In this document: positions 47,591-59,089 of the stretch, piece after piece
Numbering within the stretch: the first letter of the stretch is position 1
Layout: each line of letters starts with the position of its first letter
DNA from: Paralvinella palmiformis
Lineage: Eukaryota > Annelida > Polychaeta > Terebellida > Alvinellidae
Direction: 5' to 3'
DNA length: 64,000 nt
NCBI GenBank assembly: GCA_025642065.1
Contig: JAODUP010001285.1
Coordinates: 1 to 64,000 of the forward strand
Notes under the pieces: generated by a model
The model's input: the letters and a program-made list of their open reading frames with translations, nothing else
What the model was told of the DNA's origin: nothing
Database searches by the model: none
Position numbers and translations under genes: made by a program

Positions 47591-49812
47591 CTTCCGTACT
47601 CGACTTGAGTATTTTTTTCGAGTAACCGGAATTAACGAATTAAATTTCAACTAACTACTTTTTACTTGTAACGAAGTAGTTTTATATGGGGTCACACTAC
47701 TTTTTACTTCGTTAGTTTCATTTATTTTGCGAATATTTTCGTTTTTTATTTAGCTTATATGGTTTAAGAGACAATTGATATAGTCGCTGCAAATTACCAG
47801 TACCAGTTTTCACCAACTTGTGTATCTTTGGTGAATTTAAGATAAGACACCATAAAAATAGCTTGTTTCCGATTGCCGATCGACCGACTTTTGAGGCCCG
47901 ACCTAACATTTTATATTTCCTATTCGCGATAGGTTTTCGATTTTTGGTTTCCGGATATTTCTCCCGGTGTCAGAGCGGTTTTATGTGAGGCCAGATATCA
48001 GTTATTTCGTTTCATATAATGAAGTTATGATTATTCAACCTGTTCACCTAGATGAAAACAAACAAAAATGCGTTTTGAAAATCTCAGCACGGCCTCCCCA
48101 GGACGCGTACTGCGCATGCGCAGATACAAACTCGGCACGGTACAAACTCAGACCGGGACACCGGCAAAATTTATATTTCGCGGTTTGATCGCCAGGCGGC
48201 AGCAATGCAGTGATGTTGCACGCGTCTTCTTTTACATGTTCAATACTTGAAATCAGGAACAACAAATCTATCATCAAATCTTGGAAAAGGGTTGATGGTG
48301 GATTGGACATATATAATGATTATTCTGTATCATTTATATGCCACTGGCAATTTGGATAGAGGTTTGTTTTCGTGTTTTGGTGCCCCATATTGAACGAATT
48401 GTTTACACCTACATATGTATGTCTATCATGTTGTGTATCATGCCGATGGCGATGAATCTCTGTCAGTCTGTGTCTGTGTTCCATGAATAAGAGTTGGCGG
48501 AGCTACACTGGGTGTAAAATTATGTGTATGCGGTGTAAAAGTATGTACACATGTGTATAGTTATGCATTAAAAATCCATAAGATGTTTTTGCAATGAGAA
48601 AGTACAACTGTGAAATAGTTTACGTTGACATTTTAAATAAAAGGCACAAGAAATTTAGCAATGCCTGTAATATTCATAGAAGCTGTTGCTATTCTACGGT
48701 TGCCACATCACTTTGTCATTTTGAAAACAGAGGGCCCAAATTTTCGGTAGACTCTATAAAAAATAACTTTCTGTTGTTGACCAAAATATAATGCCTTATT
48801 GTGTAGACCTACACATCACCAATGAAATTTATTTAATATGGTGTCTGTGTGTGGGAGGAGTGTGTGTGTGCGTGTCTGTGCGCATCTGTCATATTGGGTG
48901 AATTAAAAAAGTTCGAATCCTGCAACTTGTACACATCTTCTTTTCACGTTTCTTTGTATATGAATTACTTTTGTCACAACACAGGGGAAATAACACTCAT
49001 GTCACAATTCACAGAGAACATAAGACACTTTTCACAATTCACGAGGAAAGTAAGCGCATTTAATTCACGAATCACGAAGAAAATAAGTCTGAATTTACGA
49101 TTCACAGAAAAAATAAAAGCCCACTCACGGATAAGAAAATACCCCTTTATGCCTCTCATAACGTTCTCTAAACTACGTCATTTCACGCACTTTGAGTTTG
49201 TTGTCTTACGTTGTATTGCTCTTATCCAATGTCTTTTATTGGCTGCGGTTAATGGATCACCCATACAGGAATGGGATAGATCCGGGGTTAAAGCAGCTTG
49301 CTGCCAATCAACGGATTTTGTTCAACTTTTCGAGAGTCTTCTGACGTAAAGAAATCACTCGGCACATCAAAACTAGACTGATTCTTTGGCACAATTTCAG
49401 CGATATGCGAAACATGGCTTAAGTGAATTTAGTAAAAACACCATAATTATAAAAACGGAATATGTCACATGAATAACGTCAATGGTATATTTATGACCAA
49501 AAAGCATTAACTGAAAAATATTTCAACTTTTGTAATTAACACTTAGTCACTGAAACCAAGCCGCTTTAGAACATAAAATGTTTTGATTAAATGTTTGAAA
49601 ATAAAAGATATTTTTGTATGGGCTCTAAACAAATATATTTTAATATGGTATGGTATTAAAATGAGATTTATAAGAATGTTGATACTCGGTATACATGTTT
49701 CAGATGATGCTCACCAATTTTGTTAACTCTTATTCCACTCAAGTAGTTTTGAGGGGGCCTACCTTTACTTCAATTCAAGTACAAAATAAAAGTAGTTCAG
49801 TCAGTGTGACAA
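47573..49812. mobile_element. Possible hAT-like element between two LINE pieces
   Basis: The left edge AGGGTATCACGTAACGAAGT and the inverse of the right edge AGGGTTGTCACACTGACTGA resemble degenerate inverted repeats; both then have CTACTT runs. No clear target duplication. Interior frames (47967-48188, 48849-49349) match nothing recognised. Boundaries and class are tentative. Confidence 0.35.
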
Positions 49813-50060
49813 CCCTAGCTAAGCAGTTCTGAATACAATAAAGTTTGGTAATATTCTTAGATGCGCTGTTATAAAGAAGATAGTTGCAGTAATCAGGTAT
49901 AGCACCAAGATTACGTACAGTGTCTGATGGTGTGATGCTATGCTTAAGGATGAGTGTGGGGAAGAAACGAGTAAGTTTACTGCGTAGTCTGGATGTACCT
50001 ATAAGAATTAAATTTGGTTTGTCTGCATTGAGTTTAAGTCTATTGTTTGTCATCCAGCCA
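49813..50060 (-). mobile_element. LINE reverse-transcriptase relic with internal deletion
   Basis: NNRLKLNADKPNLILIGTS and SDTVRNLGAI run directly into DYCNYLLYNSASKNITKL, skipping about 45 residues present in the 47 kb copy. Confidence 0.78.
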
Positions 50061-50343
50061 GATATATCACTATGACACCCACCTAGCTGTATAAGAGAAA
50101 GATCTGTGTCTATTGGAGATAAAGATATGTATATTTGGATGTCATATTTGTGATATGTTTCTGTGGATTCAGTATGCTACAGGCTACAACTCCTAACTAT
50201 TTTGGATTCGGTTAGGCAAGACTTGCATAATAGTTAGATCACAAACATGTACACACTTTCCCGCTGTAGGCAAATCAAATCAGATGTTTAGAGTACATGA
50301 TATAACAGCCATGTTTATACAGTTAAGACCTGTGACGCCTATT

Positions 50344-50502
50344 CAGATCACTACCACCCGTGTTCGAATCTCGGCGTGGACATATCTGAAGGCTGTTTCA
50401 TCTTTGACTTCGCTTCATTACCTTTGGAGGTCGTTCGGACCATTTAGCCTACCATGTGCACAAAAGTGGCCGTAAAGAACCAATCACCATCATCATCACC
50501 AC
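50344..50502 (+). mobile_element. SINE-A copy, 5' truncated
   Basis: Starts inside the tRNA part at CAGATCACTACCACCCGTGT, keeps the B box GTTCGAATCTC, the body, and a CATCATCATCACC tail. Confidence 0.85.
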
Positions 50503-51174
50503 TTGTAAACAAAATGAGGACTTATAATTTCGACACGTTCTATTGTGAAAACAATACGTCACGTAGGTGAATTAACAGCGTCACTAACTAACGACACGAT
50601 TTAGTAACGTTTGCATTAAACGGAACGTTTACACCGATTAATTGTGTTCCCATTCTTGGAAGATGGCTCTTTTGTTAGAAACAAAACGTAGCTACGCCCT
50701 CGTACGAAGTTGAAACAGAATATGGGAAATGAACAAACAGAAGTTATAGATCGAAGGTTTACCTACAAACACAAAAGAGCAGCTATTTATGCTTGATTAG
50801 TTTTGTCGTGTATGTATTTTTTCATGTTGAACTCTATCGTTGAATAACTTAATTCTCCATAAGGATTATATTATGGACAAATTATTATTTCAATCACAGT
50901 ATTTTATATATATATATATATATATATATTTATAAATGGGGGGTGTATGACTGGGTGAGTGAATGAGTGAGTCAGTGAGTCATAACGTGAGTGAGTGAGT
51001 CAGTCAGTCAGTTATTTATCTTGCTTTTTTTTAGTGACGAATTCATCCTTATTGTGACACTCATATGCTGTAAGTCCATGATGCCACCCAGGAATATTCC
51101 ATTACTAGTATGCAGAGCAAACGTTCTTAATTATCGTATGCATTATTGTGTTCAGTCAAGTGATGGGGGTGCTA
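50503..51174. other. Intergenic, simple repeats only
   Basis: An AT run at 50904-50930 and an interrupted GTGA/GTCA tetranucleotide repeat at 50953-51010. Nothing else recognised. Confidence 0.5.
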
Positions 51175-51695
51175 CGTGACTCTGTCACGTAGCTCGTATC
51201 CATCAAATATCTTGACCAGCTTCGACTTCCAGTCACTCAGAATAGTCATATCCACATCACCGCTCTCACCAGTCACAGATACAAACACAATATTCTTGGC
51301 GTTTTAGAAATGACTGTAACCAACCATTTGAAGCATGAAATGAATCGATCTTCAGATCATCAGCAAATTTGAGCGCTTGACGCTGAATCGATGGTCCGTC
51401 CGCTGAATTGTACACGCCTTGTAGTGGCACCCTGAAACCATCTCCGTGTTAGTTCGTTGAGTTCGTCATTGCCAATTTTACGGGAAATATGCTGACTATG
51501 ACTGAGTGTATTTCCACTGTATTCCTCATATTCATCAGCCTTGCGCCTGACGAGTTTCTGTATTTCGTCTTTGCTCACGTCAAATGCCTCTCCAACTTTG
51601 CGAGAACTGCGTTTTATATCATACTTCTCCAGAGCCTTCACTTTTTGTTCTAAAGTTAAGATTTTGCGAGATCTATGATATATCTTGGAATCCAT
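51175..51695 (-). pseudogene. Tigger/CENP-B-like transposase pseudogene
   Basis: From 51695 the minus strand codes KILTLEQKVKALEKYDIK and SRKVGEAFDVSKDEIQKLV, a CENP-B N-terminal helix-turn-helix of the Tigger/pogo kind. A frameshift near 51385 leads to FADDLKIDSFHASNGWLQSF, the start of the second CENP-B HTH (SNGWL). Another near 51315 leads to VDMTILSDWKSKLVKIFDGY, the segment before the DDE domain. The DDE domain itself is missing. The family includes domesticated TIGD genes, but the breaks argue for a dead transposon. Confidence 0.8.
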
Positions 51696-51699
51696 ACAG

Positions 51700-52913
51700 A
51701 CGATCGTCGTTTCTTAAAATCACAATGTCTAATATGTCAGGAATAGAGTGCACGTTTGATTATCAAAACTACGATATGATTAATTAAGAAATTGGCTGAC
51801 AATTTATATCCAAAATATTTGTAGAAATTGCAATTACAATCGTAAAAAAAAACGTCGTTATCAGTTTTAAGTTTGCACATCTCTAACAAGAGCTGCTCAA
51901 GCAGCCAGTACTTTTAATCAAGGTGTGTTGAAATCGTATAGCAATTACATAACAACGTAAACAGCACTGCCCACTAGCCAAGACACCATCAGCACAAAAC
52001 GCCATACACAACGTCGGAGACATAACTTGGGGAAGAACTATCGATTGGTAATGTTCGACCAATGATAATCAGCACTCGATCATGCTAGTAAATCCTCAAT
52101 CAAATTATCACAACTGGTGGTTGTTTGACAGGTAATATTGTTGGCGGGGGACCTTGACACTATGGCGTTTGGCTGCGTCCGGCAGGTGGCGGCTCTAGAC
52201 AGGTCAGTTTGAATGGGACTTAAATCGGGACGTTGGAAAGGTATATATAGCACTTGTATTCTTAGAATAAGAATACTATTGGCACACCAAAACCTTATCA
52301 TGTTAACAGTCTGAACACTTTCAGACATTCTATTATGGTATCGTTCAGCAATCGACGAACAATTGCACAATCCTTGATGGCATTAGAAATGTTGTTAACG
52401 AACGTCACGACGAACTTTATGAAACATATTTTGGATTAAGCAAGTTTCTGTATTGTATTCATCTTGTTACCACGTTCCAATAACGTTAACTCCGGGTAAC
52501 ACTCTACCCTTTCCGATTGTAGTCTGGCCTAAATACTATTTTATTTGAAAACTATAAACCTATTACAGTAAGTTTGTATATTCTATGAGATCTTGCCGTT
52601 ATTAATAAGATCTACCACTAATATCGCAAGTAAGCAGTTGCGATTTAGATAGAAAATGGAAGAATGTTCCGTGTTTATTTGGCCATTGGATGTCACTTCC
52701 TTTCTGAAATTTAAGAACTCACTCGTTTATAAAGTTTGAACGCGAAACTGTTTGACAGTTTGTGCCAGAGATCTCTATGCTTTAAGTTTCGCGGTATTAT
52801 TACCAATAAGGTTTAATTTAATCTCCTACAACTCTATGTTTACTGTAATAAAAGATACTAGTTAATCCAACAATCCATTCATATACTTTTCCAGCATTTT
52901 ATCAACAACAAGC
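51700..52913. other. Intergenic, no gene recognised
   Basis: A minus-strand frame at 52080-52370 contains RPDLSPI, faintly like the SPDLNPIE signature of Tc1/mariner transposases, but nothing around it supports this. The rest is unique-looking. Confidence 0.4.
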
Positions 52914-53824
52914 TTAAAGGGACAGTCGCCCTCAGAAAATATTTTGAAATATGTAATGCTTAGAACAGTAACCAAAAATTCCGCAATAATAATCACGAAA
53001 TATACCTTATATAATAGATATATAGGGAAATAATCCAAACTATTGGAGGGCCGCCATTACGGCTGCAACGGAAGTCAGATTCGATGGCGGGAAGGAGAAA
53101 ACTGAAATGCTCTGACGTCACATTGGCGCTCTCTAGACAAGATAATGCTGTTTAGTTCTGGAATAATTCGTTGCTCACACTTGCTTACTTGCTTTATACG
53201 GGCTCTATACACTTCAGATCAACCGGATGCGTTCAAGTGACGACAGCATTCAGGAGCTTCCGGTCTCTGACTACCTTCAAAATGGCGGCTCCCACGGGCA
53301 ATTAAAAGTCGATTAATCAGCACTTTGAACTGAACTATTTAATATTCGGGTGATCGTTTATAGATTTTGACAGTGAGCTCCGGTGGCCTAGTGGTTAAGC
53401 ACCCGGCACTTGGTGCCAACGGTCGCAGGTTCGAACCCCGTAAGAGGTCGAAACTTTTCCAGGGATTAATTTCTCGGCTCACTACATCGTGGGTGGCTGA
53501 CAACGTTAAATGGCGCTGCCGTCTCCACTGAATTATTTAAAATAAAGGGGGACGTTAAAAACCCCCTGAGGACGTAAAACACTCTGGCAGTGACCACCCT
53601 CAGGGTATTTCGGCTCCATCTTTCCGTACTGCTCCCCTGTGAGTGGTGGGGGAGGAGGTTTATCAACCACTCCAACATAGAGGCTGTGCTGATTAAGCGA
53701 CAGCCTGGGGATTCTCCCCGAACAACCAAACCTTATAGATTTTGACAGTATTTATGACATTTGTGAGTATAGCTGTATTAGTCCTGGAAGTTTGAAATAA
53801 AGATGGGGTGGCCTATCCCTTTAA
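52914..53824 (+). mobile_element. TTAA-flanked MITE-T, copy interrupted by SINE-C
   Basis: Begins TTAAAGGGACAGTCGCCCTC and ends GGCCTATCCCTTTAA. Shares GGGCCGCCATTACGGCTGCA, GCTCTGACGTCAC and TTAATCAGCACTTTGAACTG with 34966-35566. The insert at 53375-53732 splits it. Confidence 0.8.
53375..53732 (+). mobile_element. SINE-C, full length, with 17-bp target-site duplication
   Basis: Head GGTGGCCTAGTGGTTAAGCA (A box) and CAGGTTCGAACCCC (B box), then a long body including TTTCTCGGCTCACTACATCG and CTGCTCCCCTGTGAGTGGTG, ending CAACCAAACC. The flanks at 53358-53374 and 53733-53749 are identical (TTATAGATTTTGACAGT). The minus-strand open frame across it (53466-53729) also appears in the other copy and is a repeat artefact. 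Confidence 0.9.
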
Positions 53825-53841
53825 AAGCCGCGCTCCGCCAG

Positions 53842-53942
53842 AACTTTAAAGCTCGCTCCTGGGGAAGGCTACTTGAATGGCTGTGCCCAATAGGCGACAG
53901 CCAGGGGTTTCTACCCCAAACTTCAACAAGACAAGACAAGGC
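53842..53942 (+). mobile_element. SINE-C fragment
   Basis: Only the 3' part: AATAGGCGACAGCCAGGGGT and TTCTACCCCAAACTTC, parallel to GCGACAGCCTGGGGATTC in the full copy. Confidence 0.55.
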
Positions 53943-54170
53943 TACTTGAGCCTTCGATCCAAAATAACTAAGGGTTTAGAATAATAGAAAAACGAATTTT
54001 AATATGTAAACATCATATTCCCAATAAGTGTCCCAATTAATGTCGTATTCATCGCGTGTAAGACTCTTTTGTCGGAATATTTTCCCAACATACACAGAGA
54101 CAGACAAATAAACAAGCACACACCCAAGCGTTCGCTTTTATTTATACAGACATGCGATCGACTCTCCAAA
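53930..54170 (+). repeat. Dispersed repeat R3, copy 2
   Basis: Block matches to 45297-45735 (GTCCCAATTAATG, AAGACTCTTTTGTC, CTTTTATTTATA). Confidence 0.6.
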
Positions 54171-55066
54171 TGCTAATTATGCCGCTGTCATAGGTAAACT
54201 TAGACTAAATTGTTTACCTTACGCCGGGTGATGTGGATTTATTCTGTTCCGGATTACGAACATCGATGGTTGGGTGTTATGACTTCAGTCTTACAAGGAT
54301 CTAGGAACATGCGAATAGAAATATTAGGCACAATGTACACAATATGATTGACAGGCACTGATCATATTTCCCGTATTATGAATTATTCAGGTGAACAAAC
54401 AAAAATTGAAGGCTAACCCGGAACATGACAACACCGGCACCAATAACATTTCGAGGTTCGGCGGAATTAGCATAAACATTGTTAGTGGGAAGAAATTAAT
54501 CCAAAGTAATCTTTTCGGGTAATGAATGATGCGACACCTCACTTTCAATGATCAAATTGACCTTGATCATGTCAAACAGAATATGTTCTAGTTGTATAAT
54601 ATATTTGTAGTACGGCTATTTCCGTTTCTCATCTTCCGGTCAACCATCTGCCGAAATGAATAAGTGAGCCACCACAAATTAATTCGGCTTTCGAAGAACA
54701 AACCACATTGACGCGTTTGTATTTGTCTGAGATTTATAATTTGTAATTATCATTAACCCGAACTATATTTTGTAATCATGTTCCGGATCGGTATACGTCA
54801 ATGTTCTTCGTTTGGACCTATCCACGGTTTGACATCCGGAATTTGTTTTTATTCCAAGGAAATAAATACTAAACTATCCAAGCATCAAAGATTTGTTTCC
54901 CAATATATATATCTACACTTACTATTTGAATAACTTATATGCTAAAACCCAAATCTATAGAATCGTACAGGTGAATATTAATAAATAAAAGAACTAAACC
55001 AATCATTGGGAAAGAAATCGTGTTGTTAAAGCTCGCTAATGCAATGAAATAATTTAATTAATACAT
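54171..55066. other. Intergenic, no gene recognised
   Basis: No long frame, repeat family member or RNA gene identified. Confidence 0.5.
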
Positions 55067-55107
55067 TTATTATTATTATTATTATTATTTTGTTGTTGTT
55101 GTTGTTG

Positions 55108-55151
<44 letters not shown>

Positions 55152-55201
55152 GTTATTATTATTATTGTTATTGTTATTATTATTATTATTATTATTATTA
55201 A
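55067..55201. repeat. TTA/TTG trinucleotide microsatellite
   Basis: About 45 units, mostly TTA with TTG blocks. Confidence 0.95.
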
Positions 55202-55700
55202 ATTATTACTTAATACAATCAAATTAAATTATATTCCCCCCGTAATAATAAATATAATATTGGCCTCAAATCAATCAATACCTACAAAACGAATGTACGT
55301 AAAGAAAATAAGTCATTCCTGGAACGAGCTAATAGCTATTCCGAAATCTAGTCGTCTTTTTGACCGAAGATCTTCTTCGTCGTATTCATCCATTATTTTT
55401 TTGTAATTCACTTCTATGCTGTGATCCAGATATATGGTGGTCTAAGGATCATGATCTCTGTAAGGTAACAGGGGTGTGTTATTAGCAGACTGGCTATTAC
55501 TAATAGATATCTATACTTTATGGGATATTAGCCTGGATACTGACTGGCCTGGAGCAGCTTCCCCGTCTTGTCGATTACTTTAAGCGGTGAAGCAGGTGTG
55601 TGGTGTGTGGTGTGTGGTAGATCGGGTTATTAAGTGGAGATTGAAGTCTTGTGTCGTTTAAAAAAAGTGTCTTTGAACTCCGCAAAAAACACATGTCCGT

Positions 55701-55738
<38 letters not shown>

Positions 55739-56538
55739 CTCTGTGTGTGTGTGTTCGTGCATGCGTGCGTGTGCGTTCATCTGTCCGTGCGGTAAAAGGT
55801 AAAATTGGACGTCGCGCGACTCGTTTAGCCTACTTGTAAACAAAAACAGACCTTTGAAAGCAACCTTTAAATATAACGTTTGTTCGTGTGTATGTGCATG
55901 CATGCGTTTGTGTAATCGAGCACTCGCGCGATCGCCCCCCTCCCACCCAATTCTCCCACCTACTTACCTGCCCGTTTCAATCGTTGCCAAGCCATTGAGG
56001 ACATATACCCATTATAACGATGTCAATCAGTGGTACATTTAACGGTCTATCTCCGACGTCGGCCATTATTAATCTTCATTCGGTGGGTTTAACCTCAAAT
56101 GGATGTATGTTATTATCTAACGTAGTACTTCCGAATGATATTCTCCCGGCGGGATAATGGCTGGGGTCTTCTCAATAACAGCCATCCCGACAAGAGAAGA
56201 CCATCGGCTGGTTGACACCGTCGCCGGCGACGACTTCCCGACGCATTCATCTCGATTTTCGATCAATTACGACGTCACCGCAGAAAAACAGCCCTTAATG
56301 ACATATCCGACTGTATTTAGACTGTTAAGCCGACATCGACGTCATCGATAAGACGTGATGTGCTAGCTTCCGTTGGCGTCAATTGCTTGTTATTTGGAAC
56401 AGTCGTTGGTTTTGTTGAAGTTTCGGGTGCAGAAACTTAGACGTCGCCCATTGCCACTGGACGTACTCAAAAATGAGGAACTGGCGAACAAATGTCGCTG
56501 TTCTCGGTTTGATTGCGATTGTATGTTAAGGGGGTATT
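55202..56538. other. Intergenic; CT/GT microsatellite at 55706-55760
   Basis: Open frames at 55651-56042 follow the microsatellite. A 64-codon frame at 56157-56351 starts MAGVFSITAIPTRED and is not obviously repetitive, but no domain or splice context supports it as a gene. Confidence 0.45.
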
Positions 56539-56742
56539 TGATGATGACGATGATGATGATGATGATTGGTGTTTTATGGCCACTTTTGCGTACATGGTAA
56601 GCTAAATGGACCGAGCGACCTCCAAAGTCAATGAAGCGAAGTCAAAGATGAAAGACCCTTCAGATATGCCCACGCCGAGATACGAACTCAGGTGGTAGAG
56701 ATATGTGGTCCAACGCGCTCCCAACTAGACCGCCGAGGTGCT
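56539..56742 (-). mobile_element. SINE-A copy, full length
   Basis: GATGATGATGATGATTGGTG tail, body, and the head CACCTCGGCGGTCTAGTTGG on the minus strand. Confidence 0.87.
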
Positions 56743-56935
56743 CGGGGGATATTTAATGAAAACATACAATAGTGTGGCTGATTCTAAGTTAATCGGCTGC
56801 AGCGAACTATTTGACAAATTCCCTTGGTGCAATCCCATTTTGGTCTAACTATAGAAGTCGATGCATTTTACGAAGACCGTTCAAAATTATCAGCTAAAAG
56901 CCATTCATTCCCCGTTTTACCAACGCAATATGACC

Positions 56936-57105
56936 GCCTCCGTGGTCTAATTCGAAGCGCGATTAAGCACAGCTCTAAAGCACTTAGATTCAAACCTCGG
57001 TCGGGATATGGCATCGGAAGGGCGTTTCACCTTTCACTTCGCCTCATCAACTTTGGAGGTCGCTCAACCCGTTTGGCCTACCTCGTACACAAACAATAAC
57101 ATTTA
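56936..57105 (+). mobile_element. Divergent SINE-A subfamily copy
   Basis: CGCCTCCGTGGTCTAATTCG, TAGATTCAAACCTCGG, then TTTCACTTCGCCTCATCAAC and GGAGGTCGCTCAACCCGTTT. The tRNA part differs clearly from other copies while the body is conserved, so it may be a distinct subfamily or have a replaced head. Confidence 0.7.
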
Positions 57106-57329
57106 GCAGCCACATTTGAATATTAAATTTACTAATGACATATCTAGGGGTCTATCTTTGCCAAGAACAAAACAAGTATTCATCGTTCGCGCAGACATCG
57201 ACCAATCATTGACTTTCATTATTCGGTGAATAAAGCCTTTTCAGGACTTTGTTTGTGTTTGCTCTGCCTGTGGTATAATCAGATAGACGTAGTTTAGTCG
57301 TATGACCGAGTAACGTATTATAGAAGATT

Positions 57330-57560
57330 AATTTCTCGGCTCACAACATCGTGGGTGGCTGGCCACGTTAAATGGCGCTGCCGTCTCCGCCGAATTACTA
57401 AAAATAAAGGGGAACGCTAAAAAAACCTGAGGACGTAAAACACTCTGACAGTGATCACCCTCACGGTACTTAGGCTCCACCTTTCCATACTGCTCCCCTG
57501 TGAGTGGTGGGAGGAGGTTTCTCAAACACTCGAACATCGGGATTCTCCACGAACAACAAA
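57330..57560 (+). mobile_element. SINE-C copy, 5' truncated
   Basis: Lacks the tRNA head; starts at ATTAATTTCTCGGCTCACAA and runs through CTGCTCCCCTGTGAGTGGTG to an AACAACAAAACAAAC tail. The minus-strand frame at 57328-57663 is the same artefact as at 53466. Confidence 0.82.
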
Positions 57561-57999
57561 ACAAACAAACAATAACAATAACAAAATTACAAGGCTCGTG
57601 GCAATACTTATCCCGATAAGGTTCACCGAACATAACATCTGTACTCAAAACAGACAGCAACATGCTCCGGGGTCAACGACCGCTGGAGTATTAACTAAAC
57701 ATGAAAACAAATTGTAAACTACTCGAACCCCGAACAAAGCTGTCAGCAACTGTGATGTCGAAATATTATGACGCACAAATTTCTAAATCGTTCTTTGACT
57801 GTAAACTGTGATATATCAAAGTAGTTGTTTGTACGAGGATTACCTTATTTTGAACGACAGGCTCCTATTGTTTCAGACTTGACGCGTGGACTGTTTCGAC
57901 GGCGAGCTGTATTTTCGACTTTAAATCCGCAGGAATCTGTATCAGATAATTAACACGCACCTCTCCAGATTAAGGTAGGATCAAGTTATATAAATTAGT

Positions 58000-58728
58000 C
58001 CATGTCTGTAAGAAATCTAGGGTTTATATTAGATAGTACTCTAGAAATGGAGAAGCAGGTGAATTATATGGACCACAGATCACTACCACCCGAGTTCGAA
58101 TCCCGGCGTGGGCATATCTGAAGGTTGTTTCGTCTTTGACTTCGCCTCATTACCTTTGGAGGTCGCTCGGCCGATTTAGCCTACTTGGGGACAAAAGTGG
58201 GCGTAAAACATCAATCATCATCATCATCATCTGACCAACCGCCTACAGCGAGTGCAGAATTGTGTTGCACGTCTGGTGACACGCACTCGCAAAAGGGAAC
58301 GTATAACACCAGTTTTATTCCAGCTGCACTGGCTTCCTGTACGTTTCAGATCATTGTACAAGATCCCGTTTCTTACGTTCAAAGTACTGAATGGAATAGT
58401 ACCAGTGTATCTAAGCGATCTAATCGAAAAATATATACCAGTGAGAATGCTCCGATCTGAGTCCTATTCACTTTTGAGGGTACCAAGAAGCCATAGGGTG
58501 TGGAACGAGTTGCCAAACCACATAACACTCGCAGCAAGTAAAGACATATTTTGTTAGGTTCTTAAAACCCATTTATTTAAATTAGCGTATTTTAAATATT
58601 AAACCAATTTATTATGTATGAAATGTATTTGATCTATATGAGCTCAGAATATGTTTTAATTGTGTTTTAAATGTTAAGAGCCTTAGAGCAATTTCGGTTG
58701 AATAAGGCGCTATATAAAATCCTACTAC

Positions 58729-58735
<7 letters not shown>
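58000..58735 (+). mobile_element. L2/CR1-type LINE 3' part, interrupted by SINE-A
   Basis: SVRNLGFILDSTLEMEKQVN at 58003-58062, then the SINE at 58069-58230, then RLQRVQNCVARLVTRTRKRE, LFQLHWLPVRFRS and RVPRSHRVWNELPNHI. The region between the two coding parts is shorter than in the 25 kb copy, so a deletion accompanied or preceded the insertion. It ends GGCGCTATATAAAATCC plus an ATT tail (58727-58757). Confidence 0.85.
58069..58230 (+). mobile_element. SINE-A copy, 5' truncated, inside a LINE
   Basis: GGACCACAGATCACTACCAC, GAGTTCGAATCCC, body, CATCAATCATCATCATCATC tail. No clean target duplication is visible. Confidence 0.87.
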
Positions 58736-58760
<25 letters not shown>

Positions 58761-58793
58761 GTCCCGCATGCCGTAAGAACGCGTGAATACAAT

Positions 58794-58945
58794 ACTGTAA
58801 ATCGGTAAATGATGGCGACGTGTTAAGTTGGCGAATTTCATTAATTTGGACAAAATGGCGGCGTTTTAATTTGGCTGTTTTCGGCCATTCGCCAAATTCG
58901 TCAAATTAATACGATCGTCAACATTTGCCGATCTACAGCATACAA
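58794..58945. mobile_element. Short palindromic MITE-3
   Basis: TACTGTAAATCGGTAAATGA at the left; the right end is CATTTGCCGATCTACAGCAT, its imperfect inverse. The centre contains inverted TTGGCGAATT/AATTCGTC-type blocks. About 150 bp; single copy in this window. Confidence 0.6.
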
Positions 58946-59089
58946 TGTTATTATTCGCACATTATATGCAAGCTACATTACATTCACTGACAATACTCAC
59001 TGCGGTTAAACATCTGCTGCTGTGACAGCCATGTGGTGATAAGGGATGCCAATGTTCAGCCTGTCGTGATAGATTGGACGTTCAAACTG

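Noticed and set aside
48849..49349. 166-codon plus-strand frame with repeated TRKVSAF / TKKISLNL / TEKIKAH-like units
   Set aside because: Arises from a local CACAATTCACGAGG-type tandem repeat inside a probable transposon; no recognised domain.
52080..52370. Possible Tc1/mariner transposase end (RPDLSPI)
   Set aside because: Only seven residues resemble the signature; no upstream DD positions or inverted repeats found.
53466..57663. Two similar minus-strand frames (53466-53729, 57328-57663) suggesting a small protein family
   Set aside because: Both are antisense to copies of SINE-C; similarity comes from the repeat.
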